Below, piece after piece: positions 10,535-19,464 of a stretch of DNA of 64,000 bases. Location: contig NZ_JAFQ01000004.1 of the NCBI RefSeq assembly GCF_000526215.1, forward strand, positions 558,001 to 622,000, given 5' to 3'. The notes below the pieces were generated by a model. The model did no database searches. It saw only the letters and a program-made list of their open reading frames with translations, and was not told the DNA's origin. How positions within the stretch are numbered: the first letter of the stretch is position 1; every line of letters begins with the position of its first letter. Position numbers and translations under genes: made by a program. This DNA is from Nocardia sp. BMG51109. Its GTDB lineage: Bacteria; Actinomycetota; Actinomycetes; Mycobacteriales; Mycobacteriaceae.

Positions 10535-11416
10535 GTGCTTGGCACCAGAGGATCGCGGTTCGCATTGTCCGCGCTGGCCCTCGCGGCCGGTGCCACTGTC
10601 GCCGCGTCGACCGCGGTCGCCGCGCCGGCGCCGAAGCCGCAATCCCCCGCCAGCGCACCGCTGATCCCCGAGGGCGTTCCGATCGATGCCATCGCGAGCC
10701 TGGCTCCCGCCATCGTCGGCGCCGCCGCCAACGCCTCCCAGATCGCCGGCCCCGCCCAGCAGGGCATCCTCGCGCAGGCTCAGCAGATCCTGAACTCGAC
10801 AAATCTGCCGCCGCAGGTGAAGTCGGCACTGCAATCGCTGATCACCTTCCTCGACGGCAGCGGCGGCGGCGGTCCGGAGCTACCCGAGAACGGCCCCGCC
10901 ATCGCGCAGTTCCTGTACCCCACCATCGGCAAGAACTGCATCGGCCCCGGTTCCGATTCGGTCGGCACGGCGCTGGCCGTCCCCGGTCCGGCCGAGCTGC
11001 CGCCGCCCGGACCGCAGGGCGGGCAGGCCGGTTTCGTCTTCACCGCGCTGGGCACCAAAGGCCTGACACCGCAGCAGAATCCGCCGATGCAGGTGCAGTG
11101 GCTCAATGTGGACACCCGGCGCAGCGCCATCCAGCCGCTGACCGACGACGCGCACATCAACCCCGACGGCCCGGCCACCCTGTCGGCGATCGCCGACACC
11201 GGCCCCGGCCGCGTGATCGCCGTGGTCTCCGGCTCGCTGACCACCCAGTCGTCCCCCGAGCAGGCTCCGGTCACGTGCTCGTTCCTGCCGACGCTCGGTT
11301 TCTTCGCCGTCGCACCGGGTGCCCCGGCGCCCGCTCGCACCGAACCGCAGGCGCAGGCACCGGCCCAGTCGCAGCCGCAACCGCAGACGCAGCCCCAACC
11401 GCAGGCGCAGCGGTAA
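10535..11416 (+). CDS. Secreted Ala/Pro-rich protein (Rv1157c/Rv1158c-like)
   Basis: This 293-residue protein has a Sec-type signal peptide (hydrophobic residues 8-28, cleavage near AVAAPAP), a conserved central part with two cysteines that could form a disulphide, and a low-complexity tail of Pro/Gln/Ala repeats. M. tuberculosis has similar Ala/Pro-rich proteins beside pimE, of unknown role. The start is a GTG. A strong terminator closes the unit 34 bp after the stop. Confidence 0.72.
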   Translation: MLGTRGSRFALSALALAAGATVAASTAVAAPAPKPQSPASAPLIPEGVPIDAIASLAPAIVGAAANASQIAGPAQQGILAQAQQILNSTNLPPQVKSALQSLITFLDGSGGGGPELPENGPAIAQFLYPTIGKNCIGPGSDSVGTALAVPGPAELPPPGPQGGQAGFVFTALGTKGLTPQQNPPMQVQWLNVDTRRSAIQPLTDDAHINPDGPATLSAIADTGPGRVIAVVSGSLTTQSSPEQAPVTCSFLPTLGFFAVAPGAPAPARTEPQAQAPAQSQPQPQTQPQPQAQR

Positions 11417-11450
11417 TCCGTCGTAGTTCGAGGCAGGTCCCGACGAACGC

Positions 11451-11491
11451 AAAGACCCGGAGACGTCGCGATGGCGACACTCCGGGTCTTT
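11451..11491 (+). terminator. Rho-independent terminator
   Basis: AAAGACCCGGAG at 11451-11462 pairs perfectly with CTCCGGGTCTTT at 11480-11491. An inner GTCGC/GCGAC pair closes a GATG loop, and the helix runs into TTTTGTGT. It ends transcription of the Ala/Pro-rich protein gene. Confidence 0.92.
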
Positions 11492-11540
11492 TGTGTCCGA
11501 TACCTCCGCAATCGGCCATTCCTGTGGTAAACCGCTAATC

Positions 11541-11942
11541 ATGGCGACTGTCGATCGGCTCGAACGGTCCGCAGATACCTCCCGCCCGGGTTCGGCCCCG
11601 CCCCGGAGCCGTCCCGGAAAATCGGTCATGTCCCGCCGCTCCTACCGATCGGTGCTGTCCACGCGCTCGCACCGTTCGATCCTGTCGATCCGGTCGGAGG
11701 GCTCGATTCTCTCGATCGGGTCGGCCTACTCGATCCTGTCCGTCGGCAGCGTGGGCTCGGCGCTCTCGATCGGCTCGATCGGCTCGTTCTTCAGCCTGGG
11801 CTCGGCCTTCTCCGGACTGTCGCGCTGGTCGCTGTTCTCGTGGATGGGCGTGCGCGAAGCACCCGAGGCCCGGCCGATGCTGTCGGTGGTCGCCGACGAG
11901 CCGGACCTCTGCGAAGACCCCACCTGCCACTGCCAGACCTGA
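11541..11942 (+). CDS. Protein with seven 9-residue SxLSxxSxx repeats
   Basis: This is a 133-residue protein built around seven consecutive nonapeptides with serine at every third position (for example SILSIGSAY, SILSVGSVG, SALSIGSIG). The remaining positions are mostly hydrophobic or glycine. Such strict three-residue spacing suggests a regular solenoid or a membrane-associated fibre. The C-terminus is acidic and ends in a CHC motif. I place the start at the ATG at 11541, because the longer frame from 11493 would begin inside the upstream terminator. I know of no characterised member. Confidence 0.7.
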   Translation: MATVDRLERSADTSRPGSAPPRSRPGKSVMSRRSYRSVLSTRSHRSILSIRSEGSILSIGSAYSILSVGSVGSALSIGSIGSFFSLGSAFSGLSRWSLFSWMGVREAPEARPMLSVVADEPDLCEDPTCHCQT

Positions 11943-11988
11943 ATCCGATCAGCCCGCTCCGGGCGCGCCGGGAGACGAGCGGACCGGG

Positions 11989-12708
11989 TCACCACTGTCC
12001 GTACTGCGGCGTCAGGATGGCGTTGACGTCGACGCCGACACCCCCGACCGAGCGCTCGTCGATCTCGAACTGGTGCAGGTTCGCGGCCGGGTGCACAACG
12101 CCCTCCGGCGTGCCCCAGTCGTGTTGCCAGAACCAGGAACCCAGGCCCGCGGCCCGGGCCAGCTCGATCGTGGGCGCGTTGGCGTAGACGCCGACGTTCT
12201 CGGTGCCGAGCACCGACTGCCAGCCGGACAGATAGGGCGCGATCATGGTGGCGAAATCGGCGGGCGACGGGTTGTCGTCGATCGAGGCGTAGATCGGCAC
12301 GCCCTCGGGGCCGCCCGCGTCCAGATGCAGCCGCAGGCCGCGGTCGGCGTGCTTCTTACCGGCCTCCAGCCCGCCGCGCCAATCCGCGGTGTCGGCCTTG
12401 CCGTACTGGTAGCAGGACACGATCGTCAGCCCGGCGGCGCGCAGCGCGTCGACCTCGCTCGCCCGCAACGGTTTTCCGGTCATCCACTCCGCGCCCGGCC
12501 GCCGGTCGGAGACGTAGCGGATCACCCCGGCGTGCCCGGCGGCTCGAATGGCGTCGGCCGCCGGCACCGAACCCGCGTAGTCCAGCAGCGTGCCCAGCTG
12601 GGCGCCGGTGGCCGCGCTGCCCGGAGCCAGGGCGGACAGCCCGGCGGCGGTGGCTATACCGGCGGCGGCGCCGAACAGGGTGCGCCGGGACATCGGAATG
12701 GAACGCAT
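11989..12708 (-). CDS. Tat-exported DUF1906 (glycoside-hydrolase-like) protein
   Basis: This is a 239-residue protein. The N-terminus SRRTLFGAAAG followed by a hydrophobic run is a twin-arginine signal, so it is exported folded. The mature part is a DUF1906 domain, a TIM-barrel-like fold related to lysozyme-type glycoside hydrolases, with motifs such as GVIRYVSD, VPIYASIDDNP and SWFWQHDWG. The mycobacterial relative Rv2525c is also a Tat substrate and affects the cell wall; a proven activity is not known to me. AGGAG lies just upstream of the ATG. Confidence 0.85.
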   Translation of the reverse strand: MRSIPMSRRTLFGAAAGIATAAGLSALAPGSAATGAQLGTLLDYAGSVPAADAIRAAGHAGVIRYVSDRRPGAEWMTGKPLRASEVDALRAAGLTIVSCYQYGKADTADWRGGLEAGKKHADRGLRLHLDAGGPEGVPIYASIDDNPSPADFATMIAPYLSGWQSVLGTENVGVYANAPTIELARAAGLGSWFWQHDWGTPEGVVHPAANLHQFEIDERSVGGVGVDVNAILTPQYGQW

Positions 12709-12928
12709 CGAATTACTCCTTTGCGCTGTGCCTGAAAACGCACTGTGCCTGAAACCGACCTGAACGGGAACCGGCCATCCTGCGGGCCGGGGAGAAACCG
12801 GTAGCTGACCCGGCGCACCTTCCCCAAGCTTGCTCGCGCGCCGGGGGCCTCGAGCGTCAACTCATTTCACCACATGCACACTGGAACCGCCAGGCTCACT
12901 GGGCACACCAACCACATATGCCACACGT

Positions 12929-14056
12929 TCAGGTCGCGGCGTCGATGCGGGCCCCGACGTCGATGGTGCGGCCGGACGCGTCGGCGAGTTCGCCGCGAAT
13001 CACCGCCGCCACCTGGGTCGCGATCTGCGGGCGGATGCCGCCCAGCCGCCCGAGCGCCCGCGCCCGCCAGCCCTCGGCGCGCAGGTCGACCGCGATGGTG
13101 TGGGAATCGGGCGGGGACGCGTCGATGACGATGAGCAGCGGATCGGCGGCACGGGCGATCAACAGCAGCGGGATCTCCACCTCGGCCCGGTACTGGTTGG
13201 CCTTGAGGACGTCGACGGTGATGTCCAGCGTGACCGGAATGGTGAGATCGAACGAGACCGGATCGTCGCCGATCCGGTCGGATACGCGCGGCATCCGGAC
13301 CGTTCCCTTCACCTCGACGGTGGCCGCCGCACGCGGACCGGTGCGGATCGGACCGATCTCGATCGGCCGCCCGGCCAGGTTGTCGACCACCGCGCGCACC
13401 CGGTCGGCGGTGACGATCAGCGGGAAGAAGCGCCGCCCGAACTCGTCGTAGCCGATCCACTCGAACTCCTCCAGGTCCCGGTGGGGCGACCGGGTTCCGT
13501 TCATGATCGCCTCGACGTCGAAGACCCGGCCCCGCCGCGCCGCCGGATCGGCCAGCATGCCGTTGATCCGGTTGGCGAGTTCGCGCTGCACCAGTACCGC
13601 GATCGGATCCAGCAGCAGTTCGAAGGCTCCCCCGATGGCCTGGGCGCGCACCACGAAACTGACGTCGCGCGCGGTCACGGGCCGGATGTCGATGACGACC
13701 AGCAGCGGATTCGCCGTGCGCGCATGCAGCGTCAGGTCGATCTCCACGACCGCCTCCAGCCGCAGCTTCTGCCCGCCCAGGGTGATGGTGACGTGCATCG
13801 ACACCGGAAGCCGCACCTCGAAGGTGACATGCGGCATGCTGCGCGCGATCACCGGCTTACCGACGCTGCCCTCGGCGATGAATCCGGCCAGACCGGCCGG
13901 ACCGACCGAGAACGGGCCGATGGTCACTCCCCGCCCGGCCATCCCGGAGACCGCCTCCTCGATGCGCTCCGGCGTCACCGCGTGGGCGACGAAGCGCTCG
14001 CCGAATTCCGCGTAGTCGATCCAGGTCGGACTGTCGCGTGCCGTGGACTGTCGCAT
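12929..14056 (-). CDS. Internally duplicated conserved protein
   Basis: The 375 residues form two homologous halves. WIDYAEFGERFVAHAVTPER at the start matches WIGYDEFGRRFFPLIVTADR in the middle, each followed by a GxxIxIGP turn, a beta-rich stretch with PLLVVID or PLLIVID, and a helical end. There is no signal peptide or membrane span and no catalytic motif that I recognise. The beta-strand pattern would suit a lipid- or ligand-binding fold, but that is only inference. Confidence 0.65.
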   Translation of the reverse strand: MRQSTARDSPTWIDYAEFGERFVAHAVTPERIEEAVSGMAGRGVTIGPFSVGPAGLAGFIAEGSVGKPVIARSMPHVTFEVRLPVSMHVTITLGGQKLRLEAVVEIDLTLHARTANPLLVVIDIRPVTARDVSFVVRAQAIGGAFELLLDPIAVLVQRELANRINGMLADPAARRGRVFDVEAIMNGTRSPHRDLEEFEWIGYDEFGRRFFPLIVTADRVRAVVDNLAGRPIEIGPIRTGPRAAATVEVKGTVRMPRVSDRIGDDPVSFDLTIPVTLDITVDVLKANQYRAEVEIPLLLIARAADPLLIVIDASPPDSHTIAVDLRAEGWRARALGRLGGIRPQIATQVAAVIRGELADASGRTIDVGARIDAAT

Positions 14057-14308
14057 GAGCTCCCGAAACCTTGCCGAGTCGGTTGGTGTACGCGCTCATT
14101 CACCTTGACACCCTGGAGCGCGACCGCGCGAAACCCGCAGCACTTCGCCGCGCCGTGCGGTGGCAGATCCCCGTCCTGCCGATGAGGGGGCAGCAGGACA
14201 GGGACCGCGACGGCGGCGCTGCCGGGCACCGCCGGGTTCATCGTAGGCCGAGGTACGCGCCGAACACCTCGCCCACAGTCAGAGATATCCCCCGTAGGTG
14301 GATACGTT

Positions 14309-14920
14309 TCACACACGACCGAACCCGACCATACCCGGTACATCGGCCCGGGCGTAATGGTGAATTCCGATCTCCCCCTGCTCGTTTCCACCGATCGTGG
14401 TGAGGGTGTCCGCGTCGGCAGTGAGCACGATATTGGTGTGCTGGCCGAACGGGCTGTCGTGGTCGTAGAGCACCACGTCGCCGGTGCGCGGCTGATAGCC
14501 GGATCCGGCGGCCGCGAACCGCTGCCGCGCTTCGTAGTATTCCTGCAGCGTATACACGCCAGGGATGCGCCACGACCCCGAGTTCGGGTTCTCCAGCGGC
14601 AGTTCGGCCTCGCGCATCACCCAGCTCACGAAGTCGGCGCACCACGATTCCTCGACGCCCTCGGCGTACTTGCGGCCGTCGCCGGGGTCGGCGAATTCGG
14701 CGCGGGCGACGGCGACGATGCGCGCCTGGCCGGGATCCAGGGCGGATCCATCGATATCAGGGAAGACCGTCAACCGTTCTCCGGCGAGCGCCTCGGGACC
14801 CGAAGCTCGCTGCCACCACCACATTCCGGCCACCGCGGCGATCGCCAGCACGATGACGACACCGACCGCGAGCCACCGGGCCCGCGTGCGCACCCGCGTA
14901 GGCGTTGCGACACCTGTCAT
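14309..14920 (-). CDS. Membrane-anchored CHAP-like amidase/peptidase
   Basis: This is a 203-residue protein with one membrane segment at about residues 16-35. The extracytoplasmic domain resembles CHAP (NlpC/P60-related) cell-wall amidases: a Cys in SWCADFVSW (C94), a His in FGQHTNIVL (H161), and the TGDVVLYD strand between them. It probably cuts peptidoglycan, though some family members are inactive. The ATG at 14920 is chosen because GGAGGA lies about ten bases upstream. Confidence 0.75.
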   Translation of the reverse strand: MTGVATPTRVRTRARWLAVGVVIVLAIAAVAGMWWWQRASGPEALAGERLTVFPDIDGSALDPGQARIVAVARAEFADPGDGRKYAEGVEESWCADFVSWVMREAELPLENPNSGSWRIPGVYTLQEYYEARQRFAAAGSGYQPRTGDVVLYDHDSPFGQHTNIVLTADADTLTTIGGNEQGEIGIHHYARADVPGMVGFGRV

Positions 14921-15105
14921 TCCTCTGCTCCTCCCCGGCCGGCTTCCGACCCACACAGGGTGAGACGTCCGGGCGAGCCCGAAGGTTCCCGCCCGAGGGC
15001 TCACCCCCGATCGCCCTACCGCGACAAACCAGCCGAAATGCCCTACTTTTCTCTCCTGTATCGCTACACTCTGCCGGGATATCGACGATCTGGGAGGTCT
15101 AAGCC

Positions 15106-15756
15106 CTGGACACGCTGTGGACCTTTGTCGTCGATCATCGAAGCCAACTGCTGACCGACTCGTATCTGCATGTTTCGGCGGTCGTCCAGGCGGTGCTGCT
15201 GGCGGCCGTGATCTCCGTGCTCATCGGGATCGCGGTGCACCGCAGCCCGTGGAGTTCCGCACTGTCCACCGCGGCGGCCAGCATCATCCTGACGGTTCCG
15301 TCCTTCGCCCTGCTCGGCCTGCTCATTCCGGCGATGGGGCTGGGCGTGAAGCCGACCATCACCGCCCTGGTGCTGTACGCGTTGCTGCCGATCCTGCGCA
15401 ACACCATCATCGGCCTGTCCGGCGTCGACCCGGCCGTCACCGATGCCGCGCGCGGCGTCGGGATGAACCCCGTCCGGGTGCTCGCCCGGATCGAGCTGCC
15501 GCTGGCCTGGCCGTCGATCCTGGCCGGCATCCGGGTCAGCACCCAGCTGAGCATGGGCATTCTGGCCATGGCCGCCTATGCCAAGGGCCCCGGACTGGGC
15601 AACCTGATCTTCTCCGGGCTCGCCCGGCTGGGCAGCCCGACCGCGGTGCCGATGGCGCTGACCGGCACGCTGCTGATCATCGTGCTGGCGCTGGCGCTCG
15701 ATGCCGTGCTCGTCCTCGTCGGCCGTCTCACCACCCCGAGGGGAATCCGTGACTGA
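15106..15756 (+). CDS. Osmoprotectant ABC importer permease, probable CTG start
   Basis: This is a permease of an OpuB/OpuC-type (choline/glycine betaine) importer, with five or six hydrophobic helices and the EAA-like loop DAARGVGMNPVRVLARIELP. The frame opens after TAA at 15100-15102. A first GTG at 15193 would remove the first 29 residues. Only a CTG at 15106 has a good ribosome-binding site (GGGAGG, 15092-15097) at correct spacing, giving 216 residues beginning MDTLWTFVVDH. This is the first gene of a four-gene operon with 4-8 bp overlaps. Confidence 0.87.
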   Translation: MDTLWTFVVDHRSQLLTDSYLHVSAVVQAVLLAAVISVLIGIAVHRSPWSSALSTAAASIILTVPSFALLGLLIPAMGLGVKPTITALVLYALLPILRNTIIGLSGVDPAVTDAARGVGMNPVRVLARIELPLAWPSILAGIRVSTQLSMGILAMAAYAKGPGLGNLIFSGLARLGSPTAVPMALTGTLLIIVLALALDAVLVLVGRLTTPRGIRD

Positions 15757-16990
15757 TACCTCGACCGCCACGCCCGAGCAGACCGAGGAGCACCCCCGGG
15801 CCGAGATCGTGCTCGACTCGGTCACCAAACGCTATCCGGGACAGCGGGATCCGGCCGTCGACAATATCTCGCTCACCATCCCGGCCGGCGAGATCGTGGT
15901 GTTCGTGGGCCCGTCGGGCTGCGGCAAGACCACCCTGATGCGGATGATCAACCGCCTGGCCGAGCCGACGTCGGGCACCATCACCATCGCCGGGCGCGAC
16001 ATCACCGCGGTGAACCGCGACCGGCTGCGCCGCCAGATCGGCTATTCGATCCAGCAGGCGGGGCTGTTCCCGCATATGACCGTGGCCCGCAACGTCGCGA
16101 CCGTGCCCGGGCTGCTCGGGTGGGACCGTGCCCGGGTCACCGCCCGCGTCGACGAGATGCTGGAGCTGGTCGGCCTGGATCCCGGCACCTTCCGCAACCG
16201 GTATCCGCGTCAGCTCTCGGGCGGACAGCAGCAGCGCGTCGGGGTGGCGCGGGCGCTGGCCGCCGATCCGCCGGTGCTGCTGATGGACGAGCCGTTCGGC
16301 GCGGTCGACCCGATCACCCGCGGCCTGCTACAGGACGAGCTGCTGCGATTGCAGGGCGAACTGCACAAGACGATCGTGTTCGTCACCCACGACTTCAACG
16401 AGGCGGTCAAGCTCGGCGACCGAATCGCGGTGCTGGGCAACAACTCCCGGGTCCTGCAGTACGACACACCCGCCGCGATCCTGGCCGAACCCGCCGACGA
16501 GACCGTCGCCGGATTCGTCGGCGCCGACGCCGCGCTCAAGCAGCTCACCCTGGTTCGCGTCGCCGACGTCGGTCTCGGGGGGTGTCCCACCGCGATCGAG
16601 ACCGAGGACATCGAGCCGCTGCGGGCCGCGCTCGCCGAGCGGGACTGGAAGTGGGGCCTGGTGCTGGACCAGCGACGCCGCCCGCTGCGCTGGGTATCGG
16701 CCGAGCAGCTGGCGCAGGTCTCCTCGCTGCGCGAGGCCGGCCTGCCCGTCACCGGCACGGTCGCGGAGCGCTCCTCGCTACAGGAGGCGCTCGAGGCGTT
16801 GCTGGCCGAGAGCACGGCCAATGCGGTCGTCACCGGCCGCCGCGGCGAGTACGCCGGGCTGATCAACATCGATACGCTGGTCGCGCACCTGTCCGAGATG
16901 CGCGCCGAACACACCTCGGCGACGGCCGAGCAGACCCCCGCCACAGCCGAACAGCCCCCGGCCACAACGGATTCGGGCGATCCCACATGA
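15749..16990 (+). CDS. Osmoprotectant ABC importer ATPase with C-terminal CBS-like region
   Basis: This 413-residue ATPase energises uptake of a quaternary amine such as glycine betaine or choline. It has Walker A GPSGCGKTT, signature LSGGQQQR, Walker B LLMDEPFGAVD and a switch His in FVTHD. The C-terminal 130 residues resemble the CBS modules that sense ionic strength in OpuA/OpuC ATPases. The tail carries a TAEQTPATAEQPPA repeat. The GTG at 15749 overlaps the permease end by eight bases. Confidence 0.92.
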   Translation: MTDTSTATPEQTEEHPRAEIVLDSVTKRYPGQRDPAVDNISLTIPAGEIVVFVGPSGCGKTTLMRMINRLAEPTSGTITIAGRDITAVNRDRLRRQIGYSIQQAGLFPHMTVARNVATVPGLLGWDRARVTARVDEMLELVGLDPGTFRNRYPRQLSGGQQQRVGVARALAADPPVLLMDEPFGAVDPITRGLLQDELLRLQGELHKTIVFVTHDFNEAVKLGDRIAVLGNNSRVLQYDTPAAILAEPADETVAGFVGADAALKQLTLVRVADVGLGGCPTAIETEDIEPLRAALAERDWKWGLVLDQRRRPLRWVSAEQLAQVSSLREAGLPVTGTVAERSSLQEALEALLAESTANAVVTGRRGEYAGLINIDTLVAHLSEMRAEHTSATAEQTPATAEQPPATTDSGDPT

Positions 16991-17745
16991 GTCCGGCCAC
17001 GCGTCACACCGAACGGCGGGCCGAGAGCATCCGGTTGCTGGCCCAGCCGGTGCTGGCGCTCGCGCTGGCCGTCGGGGTGCTCTGGTGGGGGTTCGACCGC
17101 GACCTGACGGCCACCCAGCAGGCCAGCATGAACGCGGACAACATCCGCACGGCGACCCGCGAGCACGTGGTCATCACGCTGACCGTGATCGCGATCGTCG
17201 TGGTCATCGCGGTGCCGCTGGGCACGCTGCTGACCCGGGGCCGGTATCGGCGGCTGGCTCCGCTGTTCGTCGGCATCGCCAACATCGGCTCCGCCGCCCC
17301 GACGATCGGGCTGATCGCGCTGACCTATCTGTGGACCCAGGAGACCGGGTTCTGGGTCGGTGTCGGGCCCATCGCCCTGTACTCGCTGCTTCCGGTGCTG
17401 CGCAACACCATCCTCGGCTTCCAGCAGGTGGATCCGATGCTGATCGACGCCGGTCGCGGCCAGGGCATGTCCGGGCCGACGGTGTTGCGCCGCATCGAAT
17501 TTCCGCTCGCGGTGCCCTACATCCTGGCCGGGCTGCGCACCTCGCTCGTGCTCGCCGTCGGCACGGCGACGCTGTCGTTCCTCGTCAGCGCCGGCGGGCT
17601 GGGCATCCTCATCGATACCGGATACAAGCTGCGGGACAACGTGACCCTGTGGGTGGGCGCGCTTCTCGCGGTCGCCCTGGCACTGCTCGTGGACTGGCTC
17701 GGCGCGCTCGCCGAACGCTTCCTCGGACCGAGGGGGCTGCGATGA
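16987..17745 (+). CDS. Osmoprotectant ABC importer, second permease
   Basis: The second membrane subunit of the importer has 252 residues, six hydrophobic helices and the ATPase-contact loop DAGRGQGMSGPTVLRRIEFP. It resembles the first permease, as expected for OpuCB/OpuCD pairs. ATGA overlaps join it to the ATPase gene before it and the binding-protein gene after it, so subunit ratios are probably set by translational coupling. Confidence 0.9.
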   Translation: MSPATRHTERRAESIRLLAQPVLALALAVGVLWWGFDRDLTATQQASMNADNIRTATREHVVITLTVIAIVVVIAVPLGTLLTRGRYRRLAPLFVGIANIGSAAPTIGLIALTYLWTQETGFWVGVGPIALYSLLPVLRNTILGFQQVDPMLIDAGRGQGMSGPTVLRRIEFPLAVPYILAGLRTSLVLAVGTATLSFLVSAGGLGILIDTGYKLRDNVTLWVGALLAVALALLVDWLGALAERFLGPRGLR

Positions 17746-18722
17746 GGCGCCGGACGGTGCTCACTCGGATGGCCGCGACGCTGGCCGCCGTCGGGCTGGT
17801 GGCCTCCGGCTGCGGCCTGGAGGCCGGTGGCGCCGTGCCGCTGCGGGTGGGGCCCGGCAGCATCCAGCCCGTTCCCGAGCTGGATGGAGTGCGAATCACC
17901 GTGGGCTCCAAGGACTTCACCGAGCAGATCGTGCTCGGCTATGTGCTCGAGTTCGCCCTCAGCGCCGCCGGGGCGGACGTCCGGGATCTGACGGCCATCA
18001 CCGGTTCCAACAGCCTGCGCGATGCCCAGCTGCACGGCCAGGTCGACGTGGCCTTCGACTACACCGGCACCGGCTGGATCAACTATCTCGGCAACGAGAA
18101 CCCGATCCCCGAATCGGTTCCGCAGTTCGAGGCCGTGCGCGATCAGGACCTGCGGAAGAACGGCATGGTGTGGACCGATATGGCGCCGGTGAACAACACC
18201 TACGCCCTGGTGACCGGCGCCGCCGCGCAGCAGCAGACCGGTGTCCGGACGCTGTCCGACTATGCCCGCCTGGTGAATTCCGGCAGCTCCGGACCCACCT
18301 GTGTCGGTACCGAATTCAGCGTGCGCCAGGACGGGTTCCCGGGGTTGGTGCGCAAGTACGGCGTCGATATGGCCAAGGTGAACAAGCAGGTCATGCAGGA
18401 TGCGCTGGTGTATCCGGCGACCGCCGACGGGACCTGCCAGTTCGGTTCGGTCGCCACCACCGACGGCCGCATCCCGGCGCTGAACCTGAAACTGCTCGAC
18501 GACGACCAGAAGTTCTTCCCGAAATACAATGCGGCGCTGGTGATGCGGCAGGCATTCGCCGATGATCACCCGCAGGTTGCCGAGGTGATCGAACCGATCA
18601 CGCGGCTGATGACCAACGAGGCCGTCACCGAACTCAACCGGAAGGTGGATGTCGAGGGGCAGGAACCCGCCAACGTGGCGCGCGATTGGCTGGTGTCCCA
18701 GGGATTCGTCACCGCCCGCTGA
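17742..18722 (+). CDS. Glycine betaine/choline-binding lipoprotein (OpuCC/ProX-like)
   Basis: This is the substrate-binding subunit of the importer: 326 residues with basic N-terminus, hydrophobic core and lipobox VASGC, so it is tethered to the outer face of the membrane. The domain opens with ITVGSKDFTEQIVLGY, the hallmark of the OpuAC/QAT family, and contains DVAFDYTGTGW, where aromatic residues often cage the trimethylammonium group. It is the last gene of the operon. Confidence 0.92.
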   Translation: MRRRTVLTRMAATLAAVGLVASGCGLEAGGAVPLRVGPGSIQPVPELDGVRITVGSKDFTEQIVLGYVLEFALSAAGADVRDLTAITGSNSLRDAQLHGQVDVAFDYTGTGWINYLGNENPIPESVPQFEAVRDQDLRKNGMVWTDMAPVNNTYALVTGAAAQQQTGVRTLSDYARLVNSGSSGPTCVGTEFSVRQDGFPGLVRKYGVDMAKVNKQVMQDALVYPATADGTCQFGSVATTDGRIPALNLKLLDDDQKFFPKYNAALVMRQAFADDHPQVAEVIEPITRLMTNEAVTELNRKVDVEGQEPANVARDWLVSQGFVTAR

Positions 18723-18856
18723 TCGCGGCCGTAACGCCCGCCCCGGCCCGGTGAATGTCGGAGCTTGTCCATCCGCAGTGTTTGCGCCAATTTTCCCAGG
18801 CCGGGCCGAGACAGCGGCGGACCGGGTAAAATGAGGTAACGTCGGGGAGGGTGCAT

Positions 18857-19420
18857 ATGGCCGAATCATCGCGTGCGGCAATACTTTTGGACGTCGACGG
18901 CCCGCTGAATCCGGCCGCGCGCCAGGGCGATCCACCGCCGGGATACCGGCCGTTCGTACTGCAACACCAGATCATCCCCGCCATTCCGCCGGTGCCGCAC
19001 CGGGTGCTGCTGAATCCCGATCACGGCTCCTGCCTGCTGGCACTGGCCTCGGATGCCGATGCGGAACTGGTGTGGGCCACCGCATGGGAATACGAGGCCA
19101 ACCGGCTGATCGGACCGGTGCTCGGGCTGCCGCGCCTGGACGTGATCGAGCTGGAGGAGCACGGCATCCGGCACAGCGACGGCCACCACGGCAAGCTGTC
19201 GGCGGTCGTCCGCTGGGCCGGTAGCCGCCCGCTCTGCTGGTTCGACGACGAATTCCAACCGGCCGACGAGGGCTGGGCGGAGCGGCGCAGCGACTCCGGA
19301 GCGCCCACGCGCCTGATCCCGGTCGACCCTGTCGGTGGACTGCAATCCGCCCATATCGACACGGCCCGCGCATTCCTGCGGCAATTGACGGGGGCCGGCG
19401 ATCGGGGTACACCGCAGTAG
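18857..19420 (+). CDS. HAD-like hydrolase family protein
   Basis: This is a 187-residue protein with features of a HAD-superfamily phosphatase: LLDVDGPLNP near the start (first Asp pair), WATAWEY in the middle and CWFDDEF late (acidic metal site). HAD enzymes use the first Asp as nucleophile; the substrate here is unknown. The ATG at 18857 is favoured over a GTG at 18851 because GGGGAGG sits six bases before it. Confidence 0.75.
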   Translation: MAESSRAAILLDVDGPLNPAARQGDPPPGYRPFVLQHQIIPAIPPVPHRVLLNPDHGSCLLALASDADAELVWATAWEYEANRLIGPVLGLPRLDVIELEEHGIRHSDGHHGKLSAVVRWAGSRPLCWFDDEFQPADEGWAERRSDSGAPTRLIPVDPVGGLQSAHIDTARAFLRQLTGAGDRGTPQ

Positions 19421-19464
19421 GTGTCTTTGGTCCCTAGCTCGAGGTTTGCGGGTCTGCGAGCGTG

